Of a stretch of DNA of 42,815 nt, positions 12,501 through 20,959 are shown one piece after another. Below the pieces are notes generated by a model. The model was not told the origin of the DNA. It saw only the letters and a program-made list of their open reading frames with translations, and did no database searches. The position numbers and the translations under genes were made by a program. Source of the stretch: Helochares maculicollis. Its lineage: Eukaryota > Arthropoda > Insecta > Coleoptera > Hydrophilidae. Each line of letters begins with the position of its first letter. Within the stretch, counting starts at the first letter, position 1. The stretch covers positions 1-42,815 of the forward strand of contig JAWQRO010000330.1 of the NCBI GenBank assembly GCA_033557835.1. The letters are read 5' to 3'.

Positions 12501-13379
12501 TAAAACTTGAATTTTCTACTTCGTTCCAGTTTACTTCGTAAATGAAAACAAAAAGAACAGAATGTAAAAAAATATAGAATAATAAAAAAAGTTTTCTTTG
12601 AGTTTTATCAAAGTTCAATATATTCCATCCCGAAAGAAAAATATTACAGAAGAATTGAGGTGCTTTTATTAAGAATATTTGCCCTGTCTCAACAAACACT
12701 CAATTTAGGTAGTGAACTATGCTCCATAATAAAATTTCATCATATATATTTAACTAGAGCGTTATAACGCTGACAATGAGTATTTTAAAAATAAGCGAGC
12801 GATCTCTAACATCGGATTAAGAACTTCTAAAAGAAAACCTGAGGTCTACAGCCCATTATTTCCATAATAGACCAAAATCTATCAAGACTCAAAACGAACT
12901 GAAAAATCTTATGCTCAGTCCAGAGATTAAAAATTAGCTTTAAGATTCGCACCGTAAATTTAACGATGCATTTTAATGACGGAAACATACAGCGGCAGAG
13001 CACTATATCTATCTAAATCTATTCAATATTCATTTAAGTATCCAAAATTTATAAGCAAATAAGAGGAAATTATTACACATGAAATAGGTCTATGCCGAAG
13101 TGGCAATAGCTTAAAGCACCATTATTTCCTACAAATCAAAAGGAACTACTTTCATAAGGGTGAACATTTACAATAATCTTCAAAATTGTGGAATTTTCCT
13201 GTTCTTTTATGATATTCTACGTTTCTTGTTACTTTCTGTTAAGACCCCCAGTTTCCATAACAACAAATTCAACTATTCCTGTTTTGTTAACCTTATCATT
13301 AAATGTAGATTCATTCATTTACTGACAAAAATTTCATTCTGACAACTCCATTATAAAAATTCAAAGTTCATGTACCAAA
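9511..13379. other. Intron or intergenic stretch before the gene array
   Basis: AT-rich with no confident gene. The only contrast is a GC-richer block at about 12147-12310, listed separately. The missing C-terminal exon(s) of the phosphodiesterase were looked for on the + strand and not recognised here. Confidence 0.6.
12121..12310. other. GC-rich island preceded by a strong splice-acceptor-like tract
   Basis: A CT-repeat pyrimidine tract (12121-12140) ends in ATCCAG at 12146. It is followed by about 160 bases clearly richer in GC than the surroundings. If the phosphodiesterase exon ending at 9510 were spliced to 12147, the frame would read DVDIQPSEIA and stop, which would be a truncated alternative end. 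The - strand has an open frame across the island. I cannot decide between an alternative terminal exon, a repeat fragment and a conserved non-coding element. Confidence 0.3.
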
Positions 13380-14897
13380 ATGTGCAACAATCTCTTAGAA
13401 AGTAAATTAAAGCAGCTTGTTTGTCAATTAGAGTGTATTGAACAAGAACGCAAAAAATGTGCAGAACAAAACTTAATAGTCGTCCCACCGCAACCATGCT
13501 ACAACGTAGGAAACCTTTGCTGCCCAAAACCAGCAGATGAAATGGAATTTAAGGACTACGGAGAATTTTATTGCAACTATGTCCCTAAGAAAGCGCCACT
13601 AATTGGCACAGCGCCATGTCATGCTGTTACGCCACACTGTCCTAATTTCCCTGAAGATTGTACCTGCCAAGAGAAAGAAGAAGGAGAATTGTACCGAGAA
13701 AAATGGGACAAACTTAAACAAGAATATATGCGTGATTTAGTTTGCGATAAAAAATGCACGAACGCAGATGATTGTCCTGCTTGCCATCCGACAAAAAATA
13801 AAAGATTTGACGGCAATTGTTTTGATCTACTCAATACAAATTTATGCGCTATAAATTGTTGTGACCAATTGCCATCAAATTGTTGCGGTCAATTACAGTC
13901 AAACTGTTGCGGGCAATTACAAGCATCATGTTGCGATCAATTGCCATCGAACTGTTGCGGACAATTGCAATCGAATTGCTGCGGACAAATGCAGTCAAGT
14001 TGTTGCGATCAGTTACCATCCAACTGTTGCGGACAATTGCAGTCGGGTTGTTGTTGTCAAATGCAATCAAACTGTTGTGATCAATTGCCTTCGAGCTGTT
14101 GCGGACAATTGCAGTCGGGTTGTTGTGGTCAAATACAATCAAACTGTTGTGATCAATTACCATCGAGCTGTTGCGGACAATTAGCTTCAAGCTGTTGCGG
14201 ACAATTAGCTTCAAACTGTTGCGATCAGTTACCTATAAATTGTTGCGGTCAAGGAGGATGCTGTGGCTCTCCAGTACACGTAACCTGCTATCCATGCCCG
14301 GACTTGTGCCCTCCTCCGCCAGCATTGCCACCGTGCCGACCAGTGTGCATTATGCCTCCTGCACCTATTTGCGTACCACCACCAGAAATATGCATTCCCT
14401 GTCCCCCGCAGCCGCCTTGCAGACCCTGCCTAAAAGTTTACGACAATATGTGCAAACGACCAAAGCCTTGCCAACCTCACTGCCTGCCAGCCTGCAGAGT
14501 AGCTTGCCCAATTTTTGGACAAGATGAGGATGAAACTTTTATAGACAGCGTGATTCCTTACATAAAATGTATGAGCGATAAAAAAAAGATGAGATTTAGA
14601 GTTCAAGTGCAAGACATGCTTTTCAAAGAATTTCTAAACGACGAAAAAGCATCAAAGGATGATCAACACGCCTCTTGTTATATCCCATCGAAACCAGTCG
14701 AGTGCCAGGATGATGACGAATTGTTCTATTTTGGCCTCATACCATTCTTTAAAGACTTTGAAAAAAATAAGAAAATGCACTTTCGATTAAATTTCTTAGA
14801 GTTGTTGCACAATATCATGTATGAAGTAAATACTGCACCACCTGCGAAATATCAAGATTTTTTCTTAAATATTACTTATTTTTACTTTTACTTGTAA
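13380..14897 (+). CDS. DB1: Cys/Gln repeat protein with paired BESS-like modules
   Basis: 505 residues in one intronless frame, starting at the first ATG. The N-terminal helix (about 5-35) contains CIEQE and CAEQN, shared with an internal segment of DB4. A mixed charged and Cys region follows. Residues 159-294 are 17 copies of an 8-residue Cys-Cys-Gln unit, then a Pro/Cys stretch to about 370. BESS-like module 1 begins at Asp382 (DEDETFIDSVIPYIK), and module 2 at about Asp444 (DDDELFYFGLIPFF), with the family linker Pro-Ser-Lys-Pro between them. BESS motifs mediate protein-protein contacts in insect nuclear proteins; the Cys repeats suggest disulphide or metal crosslinking. There is no signal peptide, so I infer an intracellular, possibly sperm-structural, role. 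Its module 1 is closest to that of DB2. Confidence 0.9.
   Translation: MCNNLLESKLKQLVCQLECIEQERKKCAEQNLIVVPPQPCYNVGNLCCPKPADEMEFKDYGEFYCNYVPKKAPLIGTAPCHAVTPHCPNFPEDCTCQEKEEGELYREKWDKLKQEYMRDLVCDKKCTNADDCPACHPTKNKRFDGNCFDLLNTNLCAINCCDQLPSNCCGQLQSNCCGQLQASCCDQLPSNCCGQLQSNCCGQMQSSCCDQLPSNCCGQLQSGCCCQMQSNCCDQLPSSCCGQLQSGCCGQIQSNCCDQLPSSCCGQLASSCCGQLASNCCDQLPINCCGQGGCCGSPVHVTCYPCPDLCPPPPALPPCRPVCIMPPAPICVPPPEICIPCPPQPPCRPCLKVYDNMCKRPKPCQPHCLPACRVACPIFGQDEDETFIDSVIPYIKCMSDKKKMRFRVQVQDMLFKEFLNDEKASKDDQHASCYIPSKPVECQDDDELFYFGLIPFFKDFEKNKKMHFRLNFLELLHNIMYEVNTAPPAKYQDFFLNITYFYFYL
13854..14261 (+). repeat. 24-bp coding repeat with a 72-bp higher-order period in DB1
   Basis: Seventeen 8-residue units of the form NCC(D/G)Q(L/M)(P/Q)S. 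They follow a three-unit cycle: one CCDQLP unit, then two CCGQLQ or CCGQMQ-type units. The cycle is complete five times (72 bp each), plus two further units. The higher-order order shows growth by duplication of triplets rather than of single units. Confidence 0.92.
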
Positions 14898-16223
14898 CAG
14901 GAATCGTTTCATCGACTCGTTAATTTAAGTAATTTTTCACTTTATGGTGAATCATAAAATGTGTTTGTGAATGTTTACAAAGCATCTTTGTGCAACACTA
15001 GAGAATGGCGATTAAAATTCTTAAAGAGTTAGTCAAAAGAATCAGTGGCGTTTACTAACGCACAAAGCAGGAATTATAATTAAATTTTAATTCGCAGGAC
15101 TATAATAGAATAATATGAGGTTTAGTTTCAGGAAATGCGTATATGAGGTTAACATATGACTAAAACAAATAAAAACCATTGCGATTTAGTCGGAAGTACT
15201 CATACGAAAAGTCTATTGTTATTGAATTCTAAAAAAGTTGCTTATTTTTATCACTTTTGGAAATATCTACTTTTAAATAGGTGCAAAAGAGATTTTAATA
15301 AAGGGCAGATATCGAGAAAGCCTCGAGAAAAATTTCTGAGAGATTTGTTTATATTTTAAAACTTCGTTATGGCTTCGAGGTAGTGCAGATTACTTGATCA
15401 GAACCAGTGTGTGTCCCAGAATTTAATTAAGTTGTAGATCAGAAAAATAGTTATCGTCCATACACCGTGATCCTGGATCATTTATTCAAAGAAATTTAGA
15501 TTTAAAATTTATTATCGAGAAAACGAATTGCAAATTTTGTAATCCACATAAGCGTGGACAATATATTAATTAATTTAAAGTGCTCGTTCCTTTATGACAC
15601 TATAAGATAAAAAGCGTATGCCACTTTTGTTAGTTAGAATTTTACCTTGATTGCCCTTACTTTATCGTAAAATTATTTTCAGCCAGCTTCCCCAAACTAA
15701 TGCACGACTATTTTTTTCCTAAATATTAATAAAATTGTATTGAACTTATTTGTTCTAAATTAATTAATGTAAAGAACAAATTGATATCTTGTTGATTTAA
15801 AAACGTGTTTAATGAGGAATAAAACATTAACTCCTCTCTAGGTTTTTTAAAATTCTGTTTCATCAGTGAGAATAACATGTATTTATTGTATTGTATTTAT
15901 ATAAAATTTATTATTTAAACAACTATCTTTTTTATATAGTATATTGCCAGTGAATTTAAATTTTATTGTGAGCGCAATTTGGCTAATATAAAAGTCCTCA
16001 GTTGAAGAATCTAACACTAATAATGAACAAAATATTATAAGTTCTACTTGTAGTATATATTTTGATTAATATTTTTTGTTTCGTTTATAAATTAACTATG
16101 TGTCAATTAACTGTCATTAAATTGCAAATATATTTCTCTTCTCTATAAAATCCTAAGCACTAATAAAAATGAAGTTAAGAAATGTCTGATGCATTATCAT
16201 CTTCTAGAAAATCAAATTAATTT
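14898..16223. other. Intergenic stretch between DB1 and DB2
   Basis: AT-rich with no gene recognised apart from short upstream ORFs just before DB2. A 67-codon open frame at 15156-15359 looks like chance. Confidence 0.6.
16182..16220 (+). other. Upstream ORF in the DB2 leader
   Basis: A 12-codon ATG-initiated frame (MSDALSSSRKSN) stops 3 bases before the DB2 start. A second 6-codon frame starts at 16169 and overlaps it. Both would be met by ribosomes before the main start if transcription begins upstream of 16169. Confidence 0.5.
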
Positions 16224-17408
16224 ATGGAAAAATCTATAAACAATAAGTCAGTTAATCGCAAGAAAATTCAAAATCCAAGTGCAGAGCATAAGCCAGTTCT
16301 TGAAGAAAGCATTTCGCCTAGCAGCGACTCACAAAATAGCACAAATGAGTCTTTAAATAATTTAAGAGACAATTTGGATTTAAAAATTCATATTTCAAGT
16401 ATTAAAAACTCCTCACCAAGTAACACACGTTACCAAAGAAACTCAAGTAGACATACTGCTGCATCAAGTAGACATCATCATGTAGATGTTTCTAATAAAA
16501 ATGATTTTGACCAAGAGAATAACTTTAAACGCAACATTTTATCGCACGGTAATGATACAACGTCTAACACAATCAGTGATTCAAACAACTCAGCATCTAC
16601 AGTTAGAAACAGCCAGTTATCAAATGCATTGAAACAACAACTAAGAACGGGCGGAAGTAAATCTTTTGAAAAAAACAAACATTCATCTCAAAAAAACGAT
16701 TCGAAACAAGCTGGTAGATCTTCGGCAGAGTCGAAGCAAATTTCGGATAGTAGACAATCTAGTGAGAGCAGAGAAATAAACGAAAATTCCAATTTAAATG
16801 ATACATCGCGCAGTAAAAATACTTACAGTATATGTAAGCCACATTGCCCATTCCAGAGTTTTGTAATACCGAATGAAGATGAGTCGTTCATCGATAGTTG
16901 TTTACCATTTGTGCGATGCTTAACAGATGAAAAGAAAATGCTTATGAAAGTGCAAGTGCAGGATATTCTTTTTAAAGCTCTTATGGACAGTAAAGAGAAT
17001 GAAAACGTTAATGTAGTCGAAAAACCTTACAAACCTTCAAAACCAATACAATGTCAAGATGAAGACGAGCTTTTTTATTTTGGTTTGATCCCATTCATGA
17101 CAAATCTTGATAATGTAAGAAAATTGAAGTTTCGTTTGTTATTTACAGAAATGCTTAAAGCGTACTTATATGAAGAAGAGTTGGAATCTTCAACTGTCGA
17201 TACAATACAAGAGAATGCTTCAGTTGAAAACGAAGAACAATCTTCTTCAATTCAAAATAATAGAAGTAGAATGAATGAAAATGATTCGAAAGAACCACCT
17301 AAACACAATCCAAAAACCTCGGTAGAATTAGAAAGCGCCGTTATAGAAATATCTGTCAATAGAATGGAGGAACCGCGTTTTAATACCAATAAACCATCTT
17401 ATAGCTGA
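16224..17408 (+). CDS. DB2: Ser/Asn-rich protein with paired BESS-like modules
   Basis: 394 residues, intronless. Residues 1-205 are low-complexity Ser, Asn, Lys and Gln with almost no Cys, unlike DB1. A short CKPHCPF motif then leads into module 1 at about Glu218 (EDESFIDSCLPFVR). Module 2 starts at Asp279 (DEDELFYFGLIPF), reached through the linker KPSKPIQCQ. The tail (320-394) is acidic and Ser/Asn-rich. The module sequences, including a shared VQVQD-(I/M)-LFKA segment, pair it with DB1, so the two probably arose by duplication with complete replacement of the N-terminal spacer. A poly(A) signal AATAAA (17482-17487) lies 83 bases before the next gene's ATG. Confidence 0.88.
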   Translation: MEKSINNKSVNRKKIQNPSAEHKPVLEESISPSSDSQNSTNESLNNLRDNLDLKIHISSIKNSSPSNTRYQRNSSRHTAASSRHHHVDVSNKNDFDQENNFKRNILSHGNDTTSNTISDSNNSASTVRNSQLSNALKQQLRTGGSKSFEKNKHSSQKNDSKQAGRSSAESKQISDSRQSSESREINENSNLNDTSRSKNTYSICKPHCPFQSFVIPNEDESFIDSCLPFVRCLTDEKKMLMKVQVQDILFKALMDSKENENVNVVEKPYKPSKPIQCQDEDELFYFGLIPFMTNLDNVRKLKFRLLFTEMLKAYLYEEELESSTVDTIQENASVENEEQSSSIQNNRSRMNENDSKEPPKHNPKTSVELESAVIEISVNRMEEPRFNTNKPSYS

Positions 17409-17559
17409 TTACAAATAGTGAGTAAATTCTGCTTGACCAACTTACAAACACTTACTTTAAAAAGCAAATGCACTCCTAAAGAATAAAAAGAAATTATGTG
17501 AAAAGGAGTAAAAGAATTATATCACCTTCAATTTCATTCATTGACGTTACTCCTTTACA

Positions 17560-17566
17560 CAAAATT
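17560..17566 (+). promoter_or_regulatory. CNAAATT element before DB3
   Basis: CAAAATT, 3 bases before the ATG at 17570. The duplicated gene DB4 has the same element at the same place. See the findings for the family-wide pattern. Confidence 0.45.
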
Positions 17567-17569
17567 AAA

Positions 17570-18352
17570 ATGTCTAAAGCTGTCCAAAACAAAGACAAAA
17601 ATAAAAAACAAGCAAATAGTAACAAGAATACTTCAAATACAAAACGAAAAGAAAAAAGCCCAGCATCGAAACGAGATGGAAGTAGTACAGGATCGAAGCA
17701 AGGCGTAAACAAAGCAAACGAGAAGAAAACTGGAAGTAATACAAACTCAAAGCGGAAAAAAAGTAAAAGCCAGAGTGCTGACAGTGTCACAAAGCAAGGC
17801 AGTGGCACCAAATCAAAAGACGCAAGTAAAACGAAGCAGAAGCGAGATAGCAGCAAACCAAAAGCGGAAGGTGACAAACATGAAAAGTCGGTGGACAGTA
17901 ACGCGGACATCCATTCTCAGCCAAGTTCATATCATGATTGGTCCTCCATTTGTACCTCTAGTCAACCTTCTACATCTGCTCCTTGTCCACCTCCACCATG
18001 CTATCCTTGCCCACCTCCGTGGTGTAGTTTTCCAGCGTGCAGCCAATGTTGCTCACAAACTTGTACTCCATCCTGTAACCCTCCAACTTGTCAACCAATT
18101 TGTAATCCATGCTGTTATAGGCTTTGTTCAGCTTGTTGTGCTCCAACATGTAGTCAAAATGCCCCAACATGCTGCCCCATAATATCTTGTCCTACTCCCC
18201 AACCATGTTGCAATCCTTGTTTTCAATATTGTCAACCATGTTGCCAACAAAGGTGTTGCAACCCTTGCGGAAGCACAAACGGAGAATCTAACAACGGACA
18301 AAACTCAAGTTTAGGTGAAGAATTTGATTGTTTTGGTAATAACGGTAAATAG
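17570..18352 (+). CDS. DB3: Lys/Ser plus Cys/Pro protein lacking the BESS modules
   Basis: 260 residues, intronless. The start at 17570 is chosen because the tandem copy DB4 begins identically in kind (MSKAV versus MSEVV), while the sequence upstream is shared leader DNA that contains a stop in DB4. Residues 1-125 are basic, rich in Lys, Ser and Thr. Residues 140-240 are rich in Cys, Pro and Gln (CYPCPPPWC, CCNPCG). The protein ends at the position where DB4 enters its first BESS module: EEFDCFGNNGK then stop, against EEYNVLGDDEKFIDS in DB4. It is therefore a C-terminally truncated paralogue that keeps only the basic and Cys-rich parts. The frame is intact, so it may still be functional. AATAAA at 18447-18452. 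Confidence 0.85.
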   Translation: MSKAVQNKDKNKKQANSNKNTSNTKRKEKSPASKRDGSSTGSKQGVNKANEKKTGSNTNSKRKKSKSQSADSVTKQGSGTKSKDASKTKQKRDSSKPKAEGDKHEKSVDSNADIHSQPSSYHDWSSICTSSQPSTSAPCPPPPCYPCPPPWCSFPACSQCCSQTCTPSCNPPTCQPICNPCCYRLCSACCAPTCSQNAPTCCPIISCPTPQPCCNPCFQYCQPCCQQRCCNPCGSTNGESNNGQNSSLGEEFDCFGNNGK

Positions 18353-18461
18353 TATTAATATTGAAGAGAGAACTAACAAATTATTGGATAAAATCTTTTA
18401 GACAAATAGACAAAATATATTTTGTAAATCAAATACATTTTTAAAGAATAAAAAGAACCAT

Positions 18462-18521
18462 ATGAGAAGGGGTAAAAGAATTAAGTTACGTGCAGTTACG
18501 TTCATTGACATTATCCTTTAA
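18462..18521 (+). other. Upstream ORF in the DB4 leader
   Basis: A 19-codon ATG frame ends 12 bases before the DB4 ATG. The matching DB3 leader has ATGTGA at that place, so the frame is present in DB4 only. Confidence 0.45.
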
Positions 18522-18523
18522 CA

Positions 18524-18530
18524 CTAAATT
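18524..18530 (+). promoter_or_regulatory. CNAAATT element before DB4
   Basis: CTAAATT, 3 bases before the ATG at 18534, aligned with the CAAAATT of DB3. Confidence 0.45.
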
Positions 18531-18533
18531 AAA

Positions 18534-20750
18534 ATGTCTGAAGTCGTCAAAAATAAAAAAAAATCAAAGAGTAACAAAAGTATTAAAAATTCAAAACGAG
18601 ACGACAGTACCTTAAGACAAATAAAAAATAGCATTACATCGAAACGTGATGAAAGTAATATAAAATCGAAAGAAGGTCTGAGCAACACAAAAGTGAAGAA
18701 AAGTGGAAATATTACAAATCCAAAACGAAAAAAAAGTAAAATCAAAAATGATGAGCGTTTTGCCAAACGTGGTGTTAGCTTCCAATCAAAGCAAGTGTCT
18801 GAAATACAGACAAATCAAGAGAGTAGCACACAACAACTGGAAGATGAAATTGAGGTAGAGTCGCAACCTGTAGATAGTAACGTGGAAATCCTTTTTCAAT
18901 CATCGAAAGAAAATCTTAAAAATCCATGTAATGATTGCTGTTCACCTTGCATAGCACCTCAATCGCCAACATGTTGTAAAAAACTTCGGTTTTCATGCGT
19001 CCAGAAACCATCTTGTAGAATAATTTCTTCACCATGCGTTACTATTGAAACCAATTGCCAAACTGATTGCCAGCCCTGCAGACCTTCTAACAATACACCG
19101 TGCGACCAACAACGTTTTGCATCATGCAATCAAAAGCTGCCCTGTTCTATTTTATGTAATCAAGACGACACAACAACTACTAGAAAAGCAAGTCCCTGCG
19201 ATAAGAACAACTACTATAAGGAATGGTGCAAAGCATGTATGGTTTTAAACCAAATAGCATGTATTGAACAAGAAATTAATTCCTGTGCTCAAAATGTTTC
19301 TTGCAATGCTACTTATGGCATTCAAAAACCCCCCTGTTCTTCAAACCGTACCTGCATTGCGAACTCTGTTTCGTGTGATCCTTGTCAGCAGACTCCATGT
19401 TGCACATGCCGCTCTCCTACTTGTCAACCTCCTCGTCCTACACCTTGCCAACGCACTCCTTGCCAACGTCCTCCTTGTACTCCTTGCCAACCCCCTCCTT
19501 GTACTCCTTGCCAACCCCCTCCTTGTACTCCTTGCCAACCCCCTCCTTGTACTCCTTGCCGACTTCCTCCTTGTACTCCTTGCCCACCTCCTTCTTGTTT
19601 TCCTTGCCCGCCCCCACCTTGCTCACCTACTCCTCCTTGCCTACCTCAATGGTGTAACCTTCCAACCTGCAACCCATGCTGCCAAAGAAATTCTACCCAG
19701 AACTCCAGTTATTCACAATATCAAAGCTGTACTCCATCTTGCAGCCCTCCAAAACCAAACTATAATCGAACCTGTCTACCAGCGTGTAATCCATGCTGTG
19801 AAAAAAATTGTATGCAGCCTTTGTGTTATGAAAAACAGCAAGACATTTGTTGTGGAGGGTGTTCAGATGCCTCATATAAAAGCTGTGTACCATTGTGTGC
19901 GCAAAATACTCCAACGTGCTGCTGCAATAATATGGACATAGCAACTTGCAAACCATGTGAATCGGACCCCATTTATTGCAATGAAACTTCTATCAAATGT
20001 TTCCAAATGGAATGTGTTCCACCTCCCCAACCATGCTTCAATCCTTGTGTTAGAAATAACTGTATTACAGTGCAACAACATACCACATGCTTTGAGTATA
20101 GTCAACCATATTGCGATTTTAAATGCCAACAGTTGTGTTGCAACCCTTGCGGAAGTTGCAACCAACAATCTTGCAACGCTCCATGTGTAAATGTGTCAAA
20201 ATTAGATGAAGAATATAATGTTTTGGGTGATGATGAAAAGTTTATAGATAGTATCCTACCATATATCCGTAAGTTATCACAACAAAGAGAGCAACTACTT
20301 CGCCTTATTTTCCAAGAAATTTTATTCATCACTATTTACCGAAAACAACCGGCGAAACCTAACTATTACTTACAAGGCTTCAAGTATCGCCCAAAAAAAT
20401 GTTCTTGTTGTTTAGATGACTACGAAGCGTTTTATTATAGTTTAGTGTCAATACTTAAAAATCTCACTAAGCAAAAGAAGCTTCTTATAAGAATGTTATT
20501 CATGGATGCTCTAAGCGAATTGGGAAGAACAGAAGAACCCAGTGATACTGTTAAAAATATATTGCAAGCTAGTCCAATTAATGAAGATGAATATTTCAAA
20601 ACAGAACCTATTTATACAAGATTCAGTTCACCTGCATTTGGAGACTCACAAAAACGTGACGGTTTTGATAGTGCCAAAATAACCAAAAGTTCTCCCTCTG
20701 TTGTGTTTGATCCTCGACCTTCGGAATTACAAATTCAACAAATCTTGTAA
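18534..20750 (+). CDS. DB4: large Cys/Pro-rich protein with paired BESS-like modules
   Basis: 738 residues, intronless, the longest of the family. The N-terminus (1-85) is basic Lys/Ser sequence aligning with DB3. Residues about 120-560 are Cys-rich, including a DB1-like helix (ACIEQE, SCAQN) near 240 and a Pro-Cys tandem repeat at about 299-366. Module 1 starts at Asp566 (DDEKFIDSILPYIRKL). Module 2 starts at Asp628 (DDYEAFYYSLVSIL) and is the most diverged second module: the usual Gly-Leu-Ile-Pro has become Ser-Leu-Val-Ser. A Ser/Thr-rich tail follows. DB3 lies directly upstream, with ATGs 964 bp apart and matching leaders, marking a recent tandem duplication. AATAAA at 20838-20843. Confidence 0.88.
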   Translation: MSEVVKNKKKSKSNKSIKNSKRDDSTLRQIKNSITSKRDESNIKSKEGLSNTKVKKSGNITNPKRKKSKIKNDERFAKRGVSFQSKQVSEIQTNQESSTQQLEDEIEVESQPVDSNVEILFQSSKENLKNPCNDCCSPCIAPQSPTCCKKLRFSCVQKPSCRIISSPCVTIETNCQTDCQPCRPSNNTPCDQQRFASCNQKLPCSILCNQDDTTTTRKASPCDKNNYYKEWCKACMVLNQIACIEQEINSCAQNVSCNATYGIQKPPCSSNRTCIANSVSCDPCQQTPCCTCRSPTCQPPRPTPCQRTPCQRPPCTPCQPPPCTPCQPPPCTPCQPPPCTPCRLPPCTPCPPPSCFPCPPPPCSPTPPCLPQWCNLPTCNPCCQRNSTQNSSYSQYQSCTPSCSPPKPNYNRTCLPACNPCCEKNCMQPLCYEKQQDICCGGCSDASYKSCVPLCAQNTPTCCCNNMDIATCKPCESDPIYCNETSIKCFQMECVPPPQPCFNPCVRNNCITVQQHTTCFEYSQPYCDFKCQQLCCNPCGSCNQQSCNAPCVNVSKLDEEYNVLGDDEKFIDSILPYIRKLSQQREQLLRLIFQEILFITIYRKQPAKPNYYLQGFKYRPKKCSCCLDDYEAFYYSLVSILKNLTKQKKLLIRMLFMDALSELGRTEEPSDTVKNILQASPINEDEYFKTEPIYTRFSSPAFGDSQKRDGFDSAKITKSSPSVVFDPRPSELQIQQIL
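19440..19610 (+). repeat. 24-bp Pro-Cys coding repeat in DB4
   Basis: Eight-residue units of the CTPCQPPP type. Three copies are essentially identical at DNA level and several degenerate copies lie on either side (CQRTP, CRLPP, CPPPS). The near-identity points to recent expansion. Confidence 0.88.
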
Positions 20751-20881
20751 TATGCCGTAACTTATATAAATTATTTCATAACAAATTTATAAGTGTTTAA
20801 GTGTTAAGAGAAGGGATTTAGTCGTTATTTATAGATCAATAAAAAAACCTGTCAATAAATGTTCTGAATTAGGTCAAAAAT

Positions 20882-20959
20882 ATGTCAAAATTGATATGTC
20901 TGGGGCTTGGCACCAAAATAGCTACCCAAATCGGCAAGATAAATGTACTTCTCCCCTAA
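20882..20959 (+). other. Out-of-frame upstream ORF overlapping the DB5 start
   Basis: An ATG 14 bases before the DB5 start opens a 25-codon frame in another phase that stops inside DB5. It would compete with the main start if transcription begins upstream of it. Confidence 0.4.
20886..20892 (+). promoter_or_regulatory. CNAAATT element before DB5
   Basis: CAAAATT inside GTCAAAATT, 3 bases before the ATG. A looser copy, GTCAAAAAT, lies just upstream. Confidence 0.45.

Noticed and set aside
13849..14214. Long open frames on both strands across the DB1 repeat
   Set aside because: They are shadows produced by the 24-bp repeat, which stays open in several frames. Only the DB1 frame has the modules and a coherent protein.
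13854..14261. CRISPR array reading of the regular 24/72-bp repeat
   Set aside because: The repeats are coding, contiguous and without unique spacers, and lie in a eukaryotic gene.
17498..17569. A longer N-terminus for DB3 starting at 17498
   Set aside because: It would need GTG initiation. The same DNA is leader sequence with a stop in the tandem copy DB4, and the shared start is the ATG at 17570.
17960..18290. Metallothionein, keratin-associated or chorion identity for the Cys-rich parts
   Set aside because: Cys composition alone is not diagnostic. There is no signal peptide, and paralogues join the same segments to BESS modules, so an intracellular structural role fits better.
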